From positions 1 to 58,458 of the forward strand of contig QCBE01000008.1 of assembly GCA_003281715.1 (NCBI GenBank): 58,458 nucleotides of DNA, read 5' to 3'. This document shows positions 19,384-29,404 of the stretch, one piece after another. Source of the DNA: Prochlorococcus sp. AG-347-B23. Its GTDB lineage: Bacteria > Cyanobacteriota > Cyanobacteriia > PCC-6307 > Cyanobiaceae. Below the pieces are notes generated by a model. That model worked only from the letters and a program-made list of their open reading frames with translations, was not told the origin of the DNA and did not search any database. A program made the translations under genes and the position numbers. Each line of letters starts with the position of its first letter. Within the stretch, counting starts at the first letter, position 1.

Positions 19384-20289
19384 ATGACTGTTCAAAGAAT
19401 ACTTATCGTTTCAGGCACCCATGGGAATGAAATTAATCCTGTGTGGGCGGTTAAGCAATTTAGTAGAAGGGAAAATAGGCTAAATTATGGTATTGAGTAT
19501 GAGTACATCATAGGTAATCCTGTTGCTTATGAAAAAGGGAGCAGATATATAGATAAAGATTTAAATAGATCTTTTAAAGAATGTAAAAATTTTGATCAAC
19601 GTAAAAATAGCTCTTATGAGATTAATAGAGCTAATTTTTTAGTAGATGAATTTGGAATTAACGGATCTAAATCCTGTCAAATTGCAATCGATTTGCATAC
19701 TACTACTGCAAATATGGGAACTAGTATTGTTTTGTATGGGAGGAGATGCAAAGATTTTTGTTTAGCTGCATTACTTCAAAACAAATTTGGATTACCTATT
19801 TATTTGCATGAAAAAGATAAATTCCAAACTGGCTTTCTTGTAGAAGCTTGGCCATGTGGTTTAGTTATTGAAATAGGAGCTGTCGCACAAAATTTTTATG
19901 ATCCAAACATCGTGAATAGATTCTCTTTAATAATTAGCTCCCTAAGGGAAGAGATAGATAAATTAAAAAATAATCTTATTGAACTTCCAAAGGAATTGGT
20001 TATTTACGTTCATCAAGGGAGTATAGATTATCCAAGAGATGAAAAGGGGGATATTGATGGCCTAATTCATCCTGAGAGAATAAACCAAGATTGGAAAATG
20101 ATTAAACAAGGAGATCCATTATTTATTGATAGCCAAGGAATGGTGCACAAATATGACCGAGATCAATTGATTTGGCCTGTTTTTATTGGAGAAGCCGCTT
20201 ATAAGGAAAAAAAAATTGCGATGAGCTACACAAAAAAAGAAGTGATTTGTTCCAAAAAACAATGGGTTCAAGAGTTTGAAAGTCTTTAA
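19384..20289 (+). CDS. Aspartoacylase family zinc hydrolase
   Basis: The 301-residue protein belongs to the AspA/succinylglutamate desuccinylase family of zinc carboxypeptidase-like hydrolases. It has SGTHGNEINPVWAVK (His and Glu zinc ligands) near residues 11-20, KDLNRSFKE, and IDLHTTTANMGTSI with the third ligand histidine. A later VIEIGAVAQ contains the likely catalytic glutamate. Classical members cleave N-acetylaspartate; the substrate in cyanobacteria is not evident from sequence. The length is normal and the start ATG is 23 bases from the divergent GST start. Confidence 0.88.
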   Translation: MTVQRILIVSGTHGNEINPVWAVKQFSRRENRLNYGIEYEYIIGNPVAYEKGSRYIDKDLNRSFKECKNFDQRKNSSYEINRANFLVDEFGINGSKSCQIAIDLHTTTANMGTSIVLYGRRCKDFCLAALLQNKFGLPIYLHEKDKFQTGFLVEAWPCGLVIEIGAVAQNFYDPNIVNRFSLIISSLREEIDKLKNNLIELPKELVIYVHQGSIDYPRDEKGDIDGLIHPERINQDWKMIKQGDPLFIDSQGMVHKYDRDQLIWPVFIGEAAYKEKKIAMSYTKKEVICSKKQWVQEFESL

Positions 20290-20406
20290 ATTAAGAAACC
20301 GGAACAATAAATCGTAGAAAACTAATAAGGATTTTTTATTTTATAGATAAGTTTATTTAATATTTATTACTTTTATTTTTTTTTCTAATTTTTAAAACTT
20401 AAAAAC

Positions 20407-20535
20407 TTAAATTCTTTCACTCCAATAAATAACAGCTCCAAAAGCCTCTAATTGCAGTCTTCTATGCTTAGCATCTCTTAAGGAAACTACCTCTCTAGAT
20501 CTTTTTCCGTTAAGAAGCCATTCGATTATTACCAA
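20407..20535 (-). CDS. Small 42-residue protein upstream of psbA
   Basis: A reverse frame from TTG 20535 to TAA 20407 encodes a basic 42-residue product beginning (M)VIIEWLLNGKRSREVV and ending AFGAVIYWSERI. A GAGG ribosome-binding match at 20543-20546 is 7 bases from the start. Its balanced composition, with two tryptophans and many arginines, is unlike translated A+T-rich spacer. It is divergent from psbA. I recognise no family. The frame is short and uses TTG, so confidence is moderate. The flanking non-coding stretches (20290-20406, 20536-20623) show nothing else definite. Confidence 0.55.
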   Translation of the reverse strand: MVIIEWLLNGKRSREVVSLRDAKHRRLQLEAFGAVIYWSERI

Positions 20536-20623
20536 GTTGAATCCTCAATAACAAAGAAAATCTTAAGACATGGAAGTTCTTTTCTCCTGTTATCCAAAAA
20601 ATAAATTTACTTAAAGAAAAATA

Positions 20624-20655
20624 TTTACACATTTTTAGCGATTTTGGTCTAAAAT
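20624..20655 (+). promoter_or_regulatory. Candidate psbA promoter
   Basis: TTTACA at 20624-20629 and TCTAAA at 20648-20653 (18-base spacing; overlapping alternative TAAAAT at 20650-20655) form a sigma70-type pair about 70 bases upstream of the psbA ATG. The assignment is by eye only. Confidence 0.4.
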
Positions 20656-20663
20656 CTTCGAAG

Positions 20664-20708
20664 CGGAATATATTTTCCGTTTTTATTTACACGTCTCATA
20701 TTAGAGAC
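20664..20708 (+). promoter_or_regulatory. Two small hairpins in the psbA leader
   Basis: Downstream of the candidate promoter, CGGAA/TTCCG (20664-20668 and 20675-20679) and GTCTC/GAGAC (20693-20697 and 20704-20708) can each form a short stem in the psbA 5' untranslated region, the second ending 15 bases before the ATG. They could affect message stability or translation, which is inferred. Confidence 0.4.
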
Positions 20709-20723
20709 ATACTTTACGAACTC

Positions 20724-21806
20724 ATGACAACTATTCAGCAGCAGCGTTCTTCGCTGTTAAAAGGTTGGCCACAGTTTTGTGAGTGGGTAACATCAACTAA
20801 CAACAGAATTTATGTTGGTTGGTTCGGCGTCTTAATGATTCCATGCCTTCTTACAGCAGCGGCTTGCTTCATCGTTGCATTCATCGCAGCACCACCAGTA
20901 GACATTGACGGAATTAGAGAGCCAGTTGCTGGTTCATTCTTATATGGAAACAACATCATCTCAGGTGCAGTTGTTCCTTCATCTAACGCTATTGGTCTAC
21001 ACTTCTACCCAATTTGGGAAGCAGCTACTGTAGATGAGTGGTTATACAACGGTGGTCCTTACCAGCTTGTAATTTTCCACTTCCTAATTGGTATCTCAGC
21101 ATACATGGGAAGACAGTGGGAGCTTTCATACCGTTTAGGTATGCGTCCTTGGATCTGTGTTGCATACTCTGCACCAGTTTCAGCAGCTTTCGCAGTATTT
21201 CTTGTATACCCATTCGGTCAAGGTTCATTCTCTGACGGAATGCCTCTAGGTATCTCTGGAACATTCAACTTCATGTTTGTTTTCCAGGCAGAGCACAACA
21301 TTCTTATGCACCCATTCCACATGGCTGGTGTTGCTGGTATGTTCGGAGGATCTTTATTCTCAGCTATGCACGGTTCACTTGTTACTTCATCTCTAATCAG
21401 AGAAACAACTGAGACAGAATCTCAGAACTATGGTTACAAGTTCGGACAAGAAGAAGAAACATATAACATCGTTGCAGCTCATGGCTACTTCGGTCGTTTG
21501 ATCTTCCAATATGCAAGTTTCAACAACAGCAGAAGTCTTCACTTCTTCCTAGCTGTATTCCCAGTTGTTTGTGTATGGTTAACTTCAATGGGTATCTGCA
21601 CAATGGCATTCAACCTTAACGGTTTCAACTTCAACCAGTCAGTTGTTGATGCAAACGGTAAGATTGTTCCTACATGGGGTGACGTTCTTAACAGAGCAAA
21701 CCTAGGTATGGAAGTAATGCACGAGCGTAACGCTCACAACTTCCCACTTGATCTAGCAGCAGCTGAGTCTACAACAGTAGCTCTTTCAGCTCCAGCTATC
21801 GGTTAA
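20724..21806 (+). CDS. psbA: Photosystem II reaction centre protein D1
   Basis: The 360-residue D1 protein has five membrane helices and the conserved ligands of P680, the quinone QB site and the manganese cluster ([71 protein letters not shown]). The C-terminal extension [15 protein letters not shown] follows the CtpA cleavage site after LDLA. Relative to T. elongatus it has one extra N-terminal residue, so Q131 equals position 130: glutamine, the low-light D1 form. The gene uses many C-ending codons (TTC, AAC), unlike its neighbours, as expected for very high expression. It is followed by an intrinsic terminator, so it is probably monocistronic. Confidence 0.99.
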   Translation: MTTIQQQRSSLLKGWPQFCEWVTSTNNRIYVGWFGVLMIPCLLTAAACFIVAFIAAPPVDIDGIREPVAGSFLYGNNIISGAVVPSSNAIGLHFYPIWEAATVDEWLYNGGPYQLVIFHFLIGISAYMGRQWELSYRLGMRPWICVAYSAPVSAAFAVFLVYPFGQGSFSDGMPLGISGTFNFMFVFQAEHNILMHPFHMAGVAGMFGGSLFSAMHGSLVTSSLIRETTETESQNYGYKFGQEEETYNIVAAHGYFGRLIFQYASFNNSRSLHFFLAVFPVVCVWLTSMGICTMAFNLNGFNFNQSVVDANGKIVPTWGDVLNRANLGMEVMHERNAHNFPLDLAAAESTTVALSAPAIG

Positions 21807-21827
21807 GCTTAAAGTTCTTAAATTTAC

Positions 21828-21856
21828 AAGCTCCCTTCTTGGGGGCTTTTTTTTTT
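21828..21856 (+). terminator. Intrinsic terminator of psbA
   Basis: The stem AAGCTCCC/GGGGGCTT (one G-T pair) with loop TTCTT is followed by a run of T, 22 bases after the psbA stop. Confidence 0.92.
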
Positions 21857-21916
21857 GTTTAATTTTCAATTGGTTTCATATAATGTTTATATATAGATAA
21901 AACATTTGATATTTCT

Positions 21917-23014
21917 ATGAGTAGTAGTTTTGGAAAAATTTTTCGTGTTAGTACTTTTGGAGAATCACATGGTGGTGCAGTAGGAGTTATCCTTGATGGA
22001 TGTCCACCTAAGTTAAAAATAGATATAAATCTGATACAAAATGAATTAGATAGGCGTAGACCTGGCCAAAGTGACATTACAACACCCAGAAATGAAGAAG
22101 ATAAAATTGAAATATTAAGTGGGATAAAGGAAGGGTTAACACTTGGAACTCCAATAGCAATGTTGGTAAGAAATAAGGATCAAAGACCAGGAGATTATAA
22201 TGATTTGGAGCAGGTATTTAGACCTTCTCATGCAGATGGTACATATCATCTGAAATATGGAATTCAGGCAAGTTCTGGCGGTGGGAGAGCTTCTGCTAGA
22301 GAAACAATTGGGAGAGTAGCTGCAGGTGCTGTAGCAAAACAATTATTAAAAACCTTCTGCAACACTGAAATACTATCTTGGGTAAAGCGTATACATGATA
22401 TTGATTCTGATATAAATAAAGAGAAGATTTCTCTCAAAAAAATAGATTCTAATATTGTTAGATGTCCTGATGAAAAAGTATCAACAGAAATGATCGAGAG
22501 AATTAAGGAATTAAAGGGTCAAGGAGACTCTTGCGGCGGTGTTATTGAATGTTTAGTAAGAAATGTTCCCTCAGGTCTTGGGATGCCTGTTTTTGATAAA
22601 TTAGAAGCTGATTTAGCAAAGGCTTTGATGTCTTTACCTGCCACTAAAGGCTTTGAAATAGGTTCGGGTTTCTCTGGAACTTATTTAAAAGGAAGCGAAC
22701 ATAATGATGCCTTCATCAAGTCTGATGATATTAGTAAGTTAAGAACAACTTCAAACAATTCAGGAGGTATACAGGGCGGAATAAGTAATGGTGAAAATAT
22801 CGAGATGAAGATAGCTTTTAAACCTACAGCAACCATTGGGAAAGAACAGAAAACAGTAAATGCTGAAGGTAAAGAAGTACTTATGAAAGCAAAAGGGAGA
22901 CACGATCCATGCGTTCTACCAAGAGCAGTTCCCATGGTTGATGCTATGGTAGCTTTAGTACTTGCTGATCATTTGCTTCTAAATCATGCCCAATGTGACT
23001 TAATAAATAAGTAG
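21917..23014 (+). CDS. aroC: Chorismate synthase
   Basis: The 365-residue protein converts EPSP to chorismate, the last step of the shikimate pathway, with reduced FMN as cofactor. It has [18 protein letters not shown] near residue 13, [14 protein letters not shown], the [21 protein letters not shown] segment (only its start cited as motif), and a C-terminal [19 protein letters not shown]. The length is normal. It starts at an ATG 61 bases beyond the psbA terminator and is convergent with the aldolase gene. Confidence 0.98.
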   Translation: MSSSFGKIFRVSTFGESHGGAVGVILDGCPPKLKIDINLIQNELDRRRPGQSDITTPRNEEDKIEILSGIKEGLTLGTPIAMLVRNKDQRPGDYNDLEQVFRPSHADGTYHLKYGIQASSGGGRASARETIGRVAAGAVAKQLLKTFCNTEILSWVKRIHDIDSDINKEKISLKKIDSNIVRCPDEKVSTEMIERIKELKGQGDSCGGVIECLVRNVPSGLGMPVFDKLEADLAKALMSLPATKGFEIGSGFSGTYLKGSEHNDAFIKSDDISKLRTTSNNSGGIQGGISNGENIEMKIAFKPTATIGKEQKTVNAEGKEVLMKAKGRHDPCVLPRAVPMVDAMVALVLADHLLLNHAQCDLINK

Positions 23015-23048
23015 TAGTTTTGTTGAATAAATTATATTTATCCTTAAC

Positions 23049-23675
23049 TTAATTATTTTTGAGCCATTCATATATTTTTGGATCAAATTTTTTATTTTTG
23101 ATAGCTTTATCTCCAATTACAACTGCTTTATACCCTAAAGATTTATAAGTTTTTAAATCATTGATTGATAGTCCTCCAGCAGCAATGAAATCAATATTTT
23201 TATAGTTGAGTATATTTATCGAACTATCTTTACTTTTTATTGGGTAAATTTTGATAATGTTGCAATTTAAATCTATCGCTTCCTTAAGATCTTTTAAATT
23301 ATTGATTCCAGGAATTAATAAATAATTTTTTGACTGCGCAAAATTGAAAAGATCTTTATCCCAAAATTTCATCATCGAAAAATTTAATCCAATTTTTAAA
23401 GAATCTTCTATTGAATGCTCATTAACTATGGAGGCAGAGCCTAAATTAATTCTTGGATATTTAATTTTGATATCGGATACAAAATCGAACCAATTTTCGT
23501 TGCTAGACCAACTTATTTCAATATTCTTTAATCCTAATTTTACTAAGTTTTCTAATTCTTCAAAAAATGAATTTCTTATAGAGATATTTGAGTAAATATT
23601 ATCTTCAGGTTTTATAAGTAAAAAAAAAGAATCAAATTTCAGGAACTCCGAAAAAGAATCTTTTTTATTATTCAT
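23049..23675 (-). CDS. eda: KDPG/KHG aldolase family protein (Eda-like)
   Basis: The 208-residue protein is a single TIM barrel resembling class I 2-keto-3-deoxy-6-phosphogluconate aldolase. It has LGLKNIEISWSS with the catalytic glutamate, LGSASIVNEHS, LIPGINNLKDLKEA, the Schiff-base lysine strand NIIKIYPIKS, and AAGGLSINDL as the phosphate loop. Several usually invariant positions differ (KLFPA is KIYPI; the PTGG loop is AAGG), so it is a divergent member. It would cleave KDPG to pyruvate and glyceraldehyde 3-phosphate in the Entner-Doudoroff route. It follows ftsH by 19 bases and is probably co-transcribed. Confidence 0.75.
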   Translation of the reverse strand: MNNKKDSFSEFLKFDSFFLLIKPEDNIYSNISIRNSFFEELENLVKLGLKNIEISWSSNENWFDFVSDIKIKYPRINLGSASIVNEHSIEDSLKIGLNFSMMKFWDKDLFNFAQSKNYLLIPGINNLKDLKEAIDLNCNIIKIYPIKSKDSSINILNYKNIDFIAAGGLSINDLKTYKSLGYKAVVIGDKAIKNKKFDPKIYEWLKNN

Positions 23676-23694
23676 TAAAATTTAAAATTTCGCT

Positions 23695-25548
23695 TTAAAT
23701 ATAGTTTGCGACTTTTACTTCTGAGCGGTTAAGCAAATCTTGAATATCTTCAGTATCTATAGTTTCTCTTTCAATGAGCATTTGAGCCATTTCGTCAAGG
23801 ACAGTTCTATTATCTGTCAAAACTTTTGTAGCTCTTTTATATGCCACATCAACAAGCTCTGAAACCTCAACATCGATAGTAGCAGCAGTATCTTCAGAGA
23901 AGTCTCTTGTAGAACTCATATCTCTTCCAAGAAACATCCCACCTTGAGATTGACCTAAAGCGACTGGACCTATTTTGTCACTCATACCAAATTTAGTGAT
24001 CATTTGTCTTGCTACATTAGCAACTTGCTGTAAGTCGTTTGAAGCTCCAGTGGTAACTTCTTCTTCTCCATAGACTATCTCTTCGGCAACTCTTCCACCA
24101 AGAGCTACAGCCATTTGATTTTGAAGGTAAGAACGAGAGTAAAGACCAGATTCCATTCTTTCCTCACTTGGAGTAAAGAAGGTTAAACCTCCAGCTTGAC
24201 CTCTAGGGATTATTGAAACTTTTGCTACCGGATCATAATCAGGCATTAATGCTCCAACGAGTGCATGACCAGCTTCGTGATAAGCAACTAGTTCTTTTTT
24301 CTTGTCACTGATTACTCTATCTTTCTTTTCTGGACCTGCCATGACTCTTTCGATGGCATCACCGACTTCATCATTACTTACTTTATCTAAATCTTTTCTA
24401 GCTGCTAGTATTGCTGCTTCATTTAAAAGATTAGCTAAATCTGCCCCAGTAAATCCTGGTGTTCTTCTGGCAACTTTATCTAAATCAACGTCTTTTGAAA
24501 GAGTTTTATCTTTAGCATGGACATTTAATATCTGTAATCTTCCAGCATAATCTGGTCTATCTACTGTTACTTGTCTATCGAATCTTCCTGGACGCATTAA
24601 AGCTGAATCTAAGACATCAGGTCTGTTGGTGGCAGCAACAATTATTATTCCTGAATTACCCTCGAAACCATCCATTTCCGTTAGAAGTTGATTTAATGTT
24701 TGTTCTCTTTCATCATTTCCTCCGCCCATACCAGCACCTCTTTGTCTTCCAACTGCATCTATTTCGTCAATAAATACAATACAAGGAGCATTTTTTTTAG
24801 CTTGTTCAAAAAGATCTCTAACTCTGCTAGCTCCAACTCCTACAAACATTTCTACAAATTCTGAACCGGATATTGAGAAAAAAGGTACACCTGCTTCTCC
24901 AGCTACTGCTTTTGCTAACAATGTTTTTCCTGTACCAGGAGGGCCAACAAGAAGAACTCCTTTTGGAATTTTTGCTCCGACTGCGGTAAATCTATCTGGA
25001 CTCTTAAGAAAATCTACAACTTCTGTGAGTTCTAACTTTGCACCTTCAACACCAGCAACATCTGAAAAAGTCACTTGCGTGGATGGTTCCATTTGCAATC
25101 TTGCTTTGCTCTTGCCAAAACTCATAGCAGGATTACCACCCCCAGCATTCCCACTTTGGGATCTTCTGAAAAGAAAAAATAGACCCCCAATCAAAAGTAC
25201 TGGGAAAATTAAGCTACTTACAGCCTGTTGCCATGGGTTGGCTAATTTTGTAGGAGTTACAGCTATATCTACATTATTCTCAGTCAGTATTTTTAGTAAA
25301 TCTTTGTCTGGGGCTAAATTGACCTCAGACCTGCTCCCATCATTTTCAACAACTTGGGCCGTGGCATTATCTGGAGATATTAGGACTCTACTGATTTCTT
25401 TATCTTGTACTGCCTCTATAAAATCACTATATCTCAAGGTTTTTGTAGAACTTTCAGTACTAGGTTTATCAAAAACTGAAGTACCAATGAAAATTACAGT
25501 AATAACAGCTAGGACATAAAGTCCTACGTTTCTCCAACGTTTGTTCAC
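23695..25548 (-). CDS. ftsH: ATP-dependent zinc metalloprotease FtsH
   Basis: The 617-residue protein has two membrane helices (about 8-24 and 112-127), an AAA+ domain with GPPGTGKT at 202-209, [15 protein letters not shown] and an SRH region ([18 protein letters not shown]). The zinc protease domain has HEAGH near residue 424. FtsH forms hexamers in plasma and thylakoid membranes; in cyanobacteria one type removes photodamaged D1. The short linker and photosystem II genes nearby are compatible with the thylakoid D1-repair type, which is inferred. It lies between sat and the aldolase gene. Confidence 0.97.
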   Translation of the reverse strand: MNKRWRNVGLYVLAVITVIFIGTSVFDKPSTESSTKTLRYSDFIEAVQDKEISRVLISPDNATAQVVENDGSRSEVNLAPDKDLLKILTENNVDIAVTPTKLANPWQQAVSSLIFPVLLIGGLFFLFRRSQSGNAGGGNPAMSFGKSKARLQMEPSTQVTFSDVAGVEGAKLELTEVVDFLKSPDRFTAVGAKIPKGVLLVGPPGTGKTLLAKAVAGEAGVPFFSISGSEFVEMFVGVGASRVRDLFEQAKKNAPCIVFIDEIDAVGRQRGAGMGGGNDEREQTLNQLLTEMDGFEGNSGIIIVAATNRPDVLDSALMRPGRFDRQVTVDRPDYAGRLQILNVHAKDKTLSKDVDLDKVARRTPGFTGADLANLLNEAAILAARKDLDKVSNDEVGDAIERVMAGPEKKDRVISDKKKELVAYHEAGHALVGALMPDYDPVAKVSIIPRGQAGGLTFFTPSEERMESGLYSRSYLQNQMAVALGGRVAEEIVYGEEEVTTGASNDLQQVANVARQMITKFGMSDKIGPVALGQSQGGMFLGRDMSSTRDFSEDTAATIDVEVSELVDVAYKRATKVLTDNRTVLDEMAQMLIERETIDTEDIQDLLNRSEVKVANYI

Positions 25549-25594
25549 GATAAAAAATCTTTAATAAATCTATAATACTAATAATAAAACAATA

Positions 25595-26770
25595 TTAAGA
25601 GCGTCTTAGAACATCTACTACACTTTTGAATGCAAACCATTCAGGAATTGGTTCGCCATTCCTCAATTTCTTTCTAAATTCAGTACCACTAAGTTTCATA
25701 ATTTCATAATTAAATTCTTTAGCTTCTTCAGCTGTTATGTATCCTTTTTCCTTCGTATAAACTAAATTTTTTGAAGGGACAGTTTGCATCATCAATTCAT
25801 CTGCACACTTATTCGCAAAATTCTGGGCGTCATATGGACCATAAAAATCTTCACCAGTTGATGAAGACTTACAACCAGCCATATCTCTACCAATAATGAA
25901 GTGGGTGCAGCCATAATTTCTTCTGATTATCATATGTTGAAGAGCTTCTCTTGGCCCAGCCATATGCATTGAATAAGGTAAAAAAGCCCATTTTATTCTT
26001 TCATCAGATATTTCCTCTTCTAATTCTTTATAGGTCAAATATCTAACTTTTCCAGGGATATCATCTTGTTGAGTTGGTCCACAAGTTGGATGAACTAAAA
26101 CAACTGAGTTAGAAGAGACATTATCTGAAAGTAAGGCATTAGTAAATAATTCATAATGTGCTCTATGAATTGGATTTCTGCATTGAAATGCAACTACATC
26201 ATGATTTGATGGCAGTGTAGATCTAACTTCTTCTGGGGTTTTGCAGGGGAATTCTCTAATTGGTAGTTCGAAACCATAAACTCTTCCTCCTATATAAAAT
26301 CTCCCTCTCTCGTTAAAAATCATCTTAACAGCAGGATGATCTAAAGCATTAGTACCATAACAAAGTTCAGCTTCTAAGGATTTGTCAGGCTCCCATTTAG
26401 AGCTGACTTCTACAACTGCTATTTTTTGTTTTTTATAAGTAAGCAATATTGTCTCTCCAGCTTTTACTTTCTCATTATTTGAATCTAATACTATAGGCAA
26501 GCCAAAAAGCAACCCATTTGTATTTCTATTATTTTTAATTACCGAATTGTAGTTATTTTCATCCATAAATCCCTCCAATGGAGAAAAAGCTCCAACCATC
26601 AAAAGTTCTACATCGCAAGCATTTCTCTCGCTACATTCAAACTCATAAGTAGCTTTAGAGATAAGATCATTTCTAAGGTTTTTATCTTTGATGATTAAAT
26701 TTTTTAGTTCCCCTCCATAAGGCGGTATTAGTCCATTATTATCTGTTTTAGTTTTTTGTTGTAATTCCAT
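25595..26770 (-). CDS. sat: ATP sulfurylase (sulfate adenylyltransferase)
   Basis: The 391-residue protein activates sulfate to adenosine 5'-phosphosulfate, the first step of sulfate assimilation. The HxxH-type nucleotide motif QCRNPIHRAH is at residues 196-205, followed by VLVHPTCGPTQ, MHMAGPREALQHM and the GRDMAGCKSS loop. The length fits the single-domain bacterial homo-oligomeric type without a kinase extension. It is 46 bases upstream of ftsH and separated from psbO by a strong terminator. Confidence 0.97.
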   Translation of the reverse strand: MELQQKTKTDNNGLIPPYGGELKNLIIKDKNLRNDLISKATYEFECSERNACDVELLMVGAFSPLEGFMDENNYNSVIKNNRNTNGLLFGLPIVLDSNNEKVKAGETILLTYKKQKIAVVEVSSKWEPDKSLEAELCYGTNALDHPAVKMIFNERGRFYIGGRVYGFELPIREFPCKTPEEVRSTLPSNHDVVAFQCRNPIHRAHYELFTNALLSDNVSSNSVVLVHPTCGPTQQDDIPGKVRYLTYKELEEEISDERIKWAFLPYSMHMAGPREALQHMIIRRNYGCTHFIIGRDMAGCKSSSTGEDFYGPYDAQNFANKCADELMMQTVPSKNLVYTKEKGYITAEEAKEFNYEIMKLSGTEFRKKLRNGEPIPEWFAFKSVVDVLRRS

Positions 26771-26800
26771 TTTTAAATTGATAAAGAAAAATTTTGAAAA

Positions 26801-26826
26801 AAAAAAAGGGGTTTAACCCCCTTTTT
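26801..26826 (-). terminator. Intrinsic terminator of psbO
   Basis: Read on the minus strand, AAAGGGGGTTAAACCCCTTT forms a G+C-rich stem followed by a long T run. It lies just past the psbO stop and isolates psbO from sat. Confidence 0.9.
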
Positions 26827-26840
26827 CTCTTAAGTAGGAT

Positions 26841-27635
26841 TTATGCCTTTCTGCCGTAAAGCTCCCCAATTATTTTTACATCAAGTGGATCCTTTGAACC
26901 CATATCTGTATCTGAAGGTTGGATTGCTTCAAAAGTACCAGCAAATTCGTCTGTGTCAGAATCTACATTGTTGATTGAAAGAGTAATAACGCCAGTACCG
27001 TTTACATCAACTTTAATATTTTCTTTTGCAAGTTCTTCGTCATCGCCTCCTAATGCAACTAAACCTTGAGCATATTCAACACCTGTATTTTTAGCTCTTG
27101 CCTTAGGATCTAGAAAGTCACCAGTTCTGTAGTTAGGTGTAAATGTTGAACCACTAACCTCAGTGCCTGGCTCAATTGATGAAGGTAAATCAGCTGTAAG
27201 ATCTTTTGCTGAGAATGCAAATGGCACCTCTAAACCACCAGGAGTTAATACAGTAATAAGTTGAAAATCAATTCCACCCTTTTCAGTGAATGTTCCTGAA
27301 TCTATATCTCCATAAACTTCTGTCACTGTGGTGTTATTTCTAGGACTAATAATTTTTGTAGAAACAAATTCTGCAGCTTTTCGTTTTGTCCCTGGTACTT
27401 TTACATAAACTTCTGTTGGATGCATGCATATTCCTTTAAGGCTATCTCCACTCCCTAGAGATATTGATCCGACAAGAGATGAGTCTAATGTAGGGCAATC
27501 ATTAGCTTTTCCTGTGTTAACAACATCTGTGAATTGTGCATTTCCTCTTTCAGAAAAAGCAAATGTTTTAACAGGTACGAAAGCAAAAGTTATACAAATT
27601 GAAATAACAAAAGCCAAGAAAGAACGAATTCTCAT
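26841..27635 (-). CDS. psbO: Photosystem II manganese-stabilising protein PsbO
   Basis: I start at ATG 27635, giving 264 residues; a start at 27680 would add 15 residues before the signal peptide. MRIRSFLAFVISICITFAF is a Sec-type signal with cleavage expected after VKTFA, so the mature protein lies in the thylakoid lumen. The disulfide cysteines are present (NDCPTL and KGICMHP, about 23 residues apart), as are LQ-type barrel strands such as GGIDFQLITVLTPGG. PsbO caps and stabilises the manganese cluster. It is monocistronic with its own terminator. Confidence 0.97.
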   Translation of the reverse strand: MRIRSFLAFVISICITFAFVPVKTFAFSERGNAQFTDVVNTGKANDCPTLDSSLVGSISLGSGDSLKGICMHPTEVYVKVPGTKRKAAEFVSTKIISPRNNTTVTEVYGDIDSGTFTEKGGIDFQLITVLTPGGLEVPFAFSAKDLTADLPSSIEPGTEVSGSTFTPNYRTGDFLDPKARAKNTGVEYAQGLVALGGDDEELAKENIKVDVNGTGVITLSINNVDSDTDEFAGTFEAIQPSDTDMGSKDPLDVKIIGELYGRKA

Positions 27636-27850
27636 AATTAAAGTTGCAGTAAAGTTCTGTGACGATAGATTAAAGGTCATCTAATAAGTTCAGTACGGAT
27701 ATTACAAGGGAAAGGACCATAAAAGATAGGACTATTAAATCCTCGAAACAACCCGTAGCTTTTTAGATTTTAAAAAACTGGAATTATTTTAAGCTATCAC
27801 ATTATTTTTAATGATTAAGATTACAAAAAAATACAAATAAAAAATTTTTT

Positions 27851-29107
27851 TTATTTTTTTAATGAAATAATTTGGGTTATTAATTTATTTGCTAAATCAA
27901 TTTTTGATGTTTTGTTTATGTAGTGTTCCATATTATTAGTATCAAATAACCAACCTTCATTTTGTGCCAAAAAGCCAAATCCTTGGCCTTCAAGATCAAT
28001 TGGATTTGCGAATAGATAATCACAACCCTTTTGGATAATCTTTTCTTTAATTGTCTTTCGTGCTTCTTCGATAGACCCTGTAAAAGCACAAAAGCCTATA
28101 AAAACTTGGTTATCTTTTTTTGTTTTACTAATTGTTTTTAAAATATCTGGGACTAGCTCAAAGTTTTGATTCAAGTGAGCATTAATTTTATTTTTTGGAA
28201 TTTTAGCTGAAGTATCAGATGTTATTTTAAAATCAGATACTGCTGCATTCATGAAAAAATAATCGCAATTTGATATTTCATTATTAAGCGCCCTAATTAA
28301 ATCAACACTAGTTTCAATTTCATATCTTTTTATTCCATCAGTAAGATTCTTATCGATTTTCAGAGGACCATGAACATATTTTACTTGAGCTCCCCTGAAC
28401 CTCGCTACTTGAGAAAGAAGTAGGCCCATAGCTCCAGAACTTTTGTTTGTAATGTGTCTTGCCGCGTCAATTTTCTCTGAGGTACACCCTCCAGTTATTA
28501 AAATTTCTTTATTAAGTAAATCTTTGCGATATTCATTTTGTTTATATGAAGCTATAAATTCAAGAGCTAATTGGATTAGATCATTAGGAGGTATCTTACC
28601 GATGCCAATAGCATCACATGCTAAGAGGCCTTCACTTGGTTGCAAAGACAAAACATTTTCGTAATTCTGTAAATTCTTATAATTTTTTTGGACAGCTTTA
28701 TTTAGCCACATTTGTGTATTCATTGCTGGTGCAACAATAATTGGCTTTATATTTGCTATTAAGATGCTTGGGATCAATCCCTCTGCATTTCCAGTTACCC
28801 ATTTTGCTAATGTTGTCGCTGTTAAAGGGGCGATGATTAAAATATCAGCCCAATTACTTAGTTCTATGTGAAGAGGTATTGATTGACCATCAGACCATTG
28901 ATCATTTTCTAAAATGCACGGGTTTCTACTTAAAATAGAAAGAGAAAGTGGTTTTATTAATTTTTCTGCATTTTTTGATAAAACGCATCTTATTTCATAA
29001 TTTTCTTTCGCTAATTGGCTAACTAATAATGGAATTCTTACAGCTGCAATACTTCCAGTTATTAATAAAAGAACCTTTATTTTGGAGTCCTTACTTTTAG
29101 TTTTCAT
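27851..29107 (-). CDS. coaBC: Phosphopantothenoylcysteine decarboxylase/synthase (CoaBC)
   Basis: The 418-residue bifunctional protein makes 4'-phosphopantetheine for coenzyme A. The N-terminal flavoprotein decarboxylase half (about 1-185) has LLLITGSIAAVR, the APLTATTLAKW segment and the PAMNTQMW motif with catalytic residues. The C-terminal synthase half has ITGGCTSEKIDAARHITNKSS, NAAVSDF and IGFCAF. The start overlaps the upstream DUF2555 gene by 11 bases. The 170 bases from 27681 to 27850 hold the psbO upstream region and no further frame. Confidence 0.95.
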   Translation of the reverse strand: MKTKSKDSKIKVLLLITGSIAAVRIPLLVSQLAKENYEIRCVLSKNAEKLIKPLSLSILSRNPCILENDQWSDGQSIPLHIELSNWADILIIAPLTATTLAKWVTGNAEGLIPSILIANIKPIIVAPAMNTQMWLNKAVQKNYKNLQNYENVLSLQPSEGLLACDAIGIGKIPPNDLIQLALEFIASYKQNEYRKDLLNKEILITGGCTSEKIDAARHITNKSSGAMGLLLSQVARFRGAQVKYVHGPLKIDKNLTDGIKRYEIETSVDLIRALNNEISNCDYFFMNAAVSDFKITSDTSAKIPKNKINAHLNQNFELVPDILKTISKTKKDNQVFIGFCAFTGSIEEARKTIKEKIIQKGCDYLFANPIDLEGQGFGFLAQNEGWLFDTNNMEHYINKTSKIDLANKLITQIISLKK

Positions 29108-29318
29108 CGAAAGGTTCCTGATCGAGGAGATGGGTATAATTAGTCGTTAATTCAGGCCTATTGATTGCAAGAGCCCTAAGTAAGTGCCAATCTTTTAAAC
29201 CATCAAATGGAGTATTATAATTATCTTCCTCTAGCCTTTTAGCGAGCTCAAGGGTCATTTCTTCATCAAAAGAATTTACTAGTTCCTCACTTATTTTATT
29301 GTCAGAAATGAATTTCAT
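29097..29318 (-). CDS. DUF2555 small cyanobacterial protein
   Basis: A 73-residue acidic, helical protein starting MKFISDNKISEELV; an upstream ATG at 29333 would add five residues. The pattern LAKRLEEDNYNTPFDGLKDWHLLRALAINRPEL matches my recollection of DUF2555, a cyanobacteria-specific family of unknown function. It overlaps coaBC by 11 bases and should be co-transcribed and translationally coupled with it. There is no cysteine, signal or membrane segment. Confidence 0.75.
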   Translation of the reverse strand: MKFISDNKISEELVNSFDEEMTLELAKRLEEDNYNTPFDGLKDWHLLRALAINRPELTTNYTHLLDQEPFDEN

Positions 29319-29404
29319 ATTGAGTAAAGTCAATATAGCCTAATAATAAAGCCTCAAGTTATTATTTAAAATTGATATAAGAATTAAGTACATATTTTCA
29401 AGGA

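Noticed and set aside
25025-25519. A 164-codon open frame on the plus strand opposite ftsH
   Set aside because: It lies wholly antisense to the conserved ftsH coding region and its product resembles no family; it is a by-product of codon bias.
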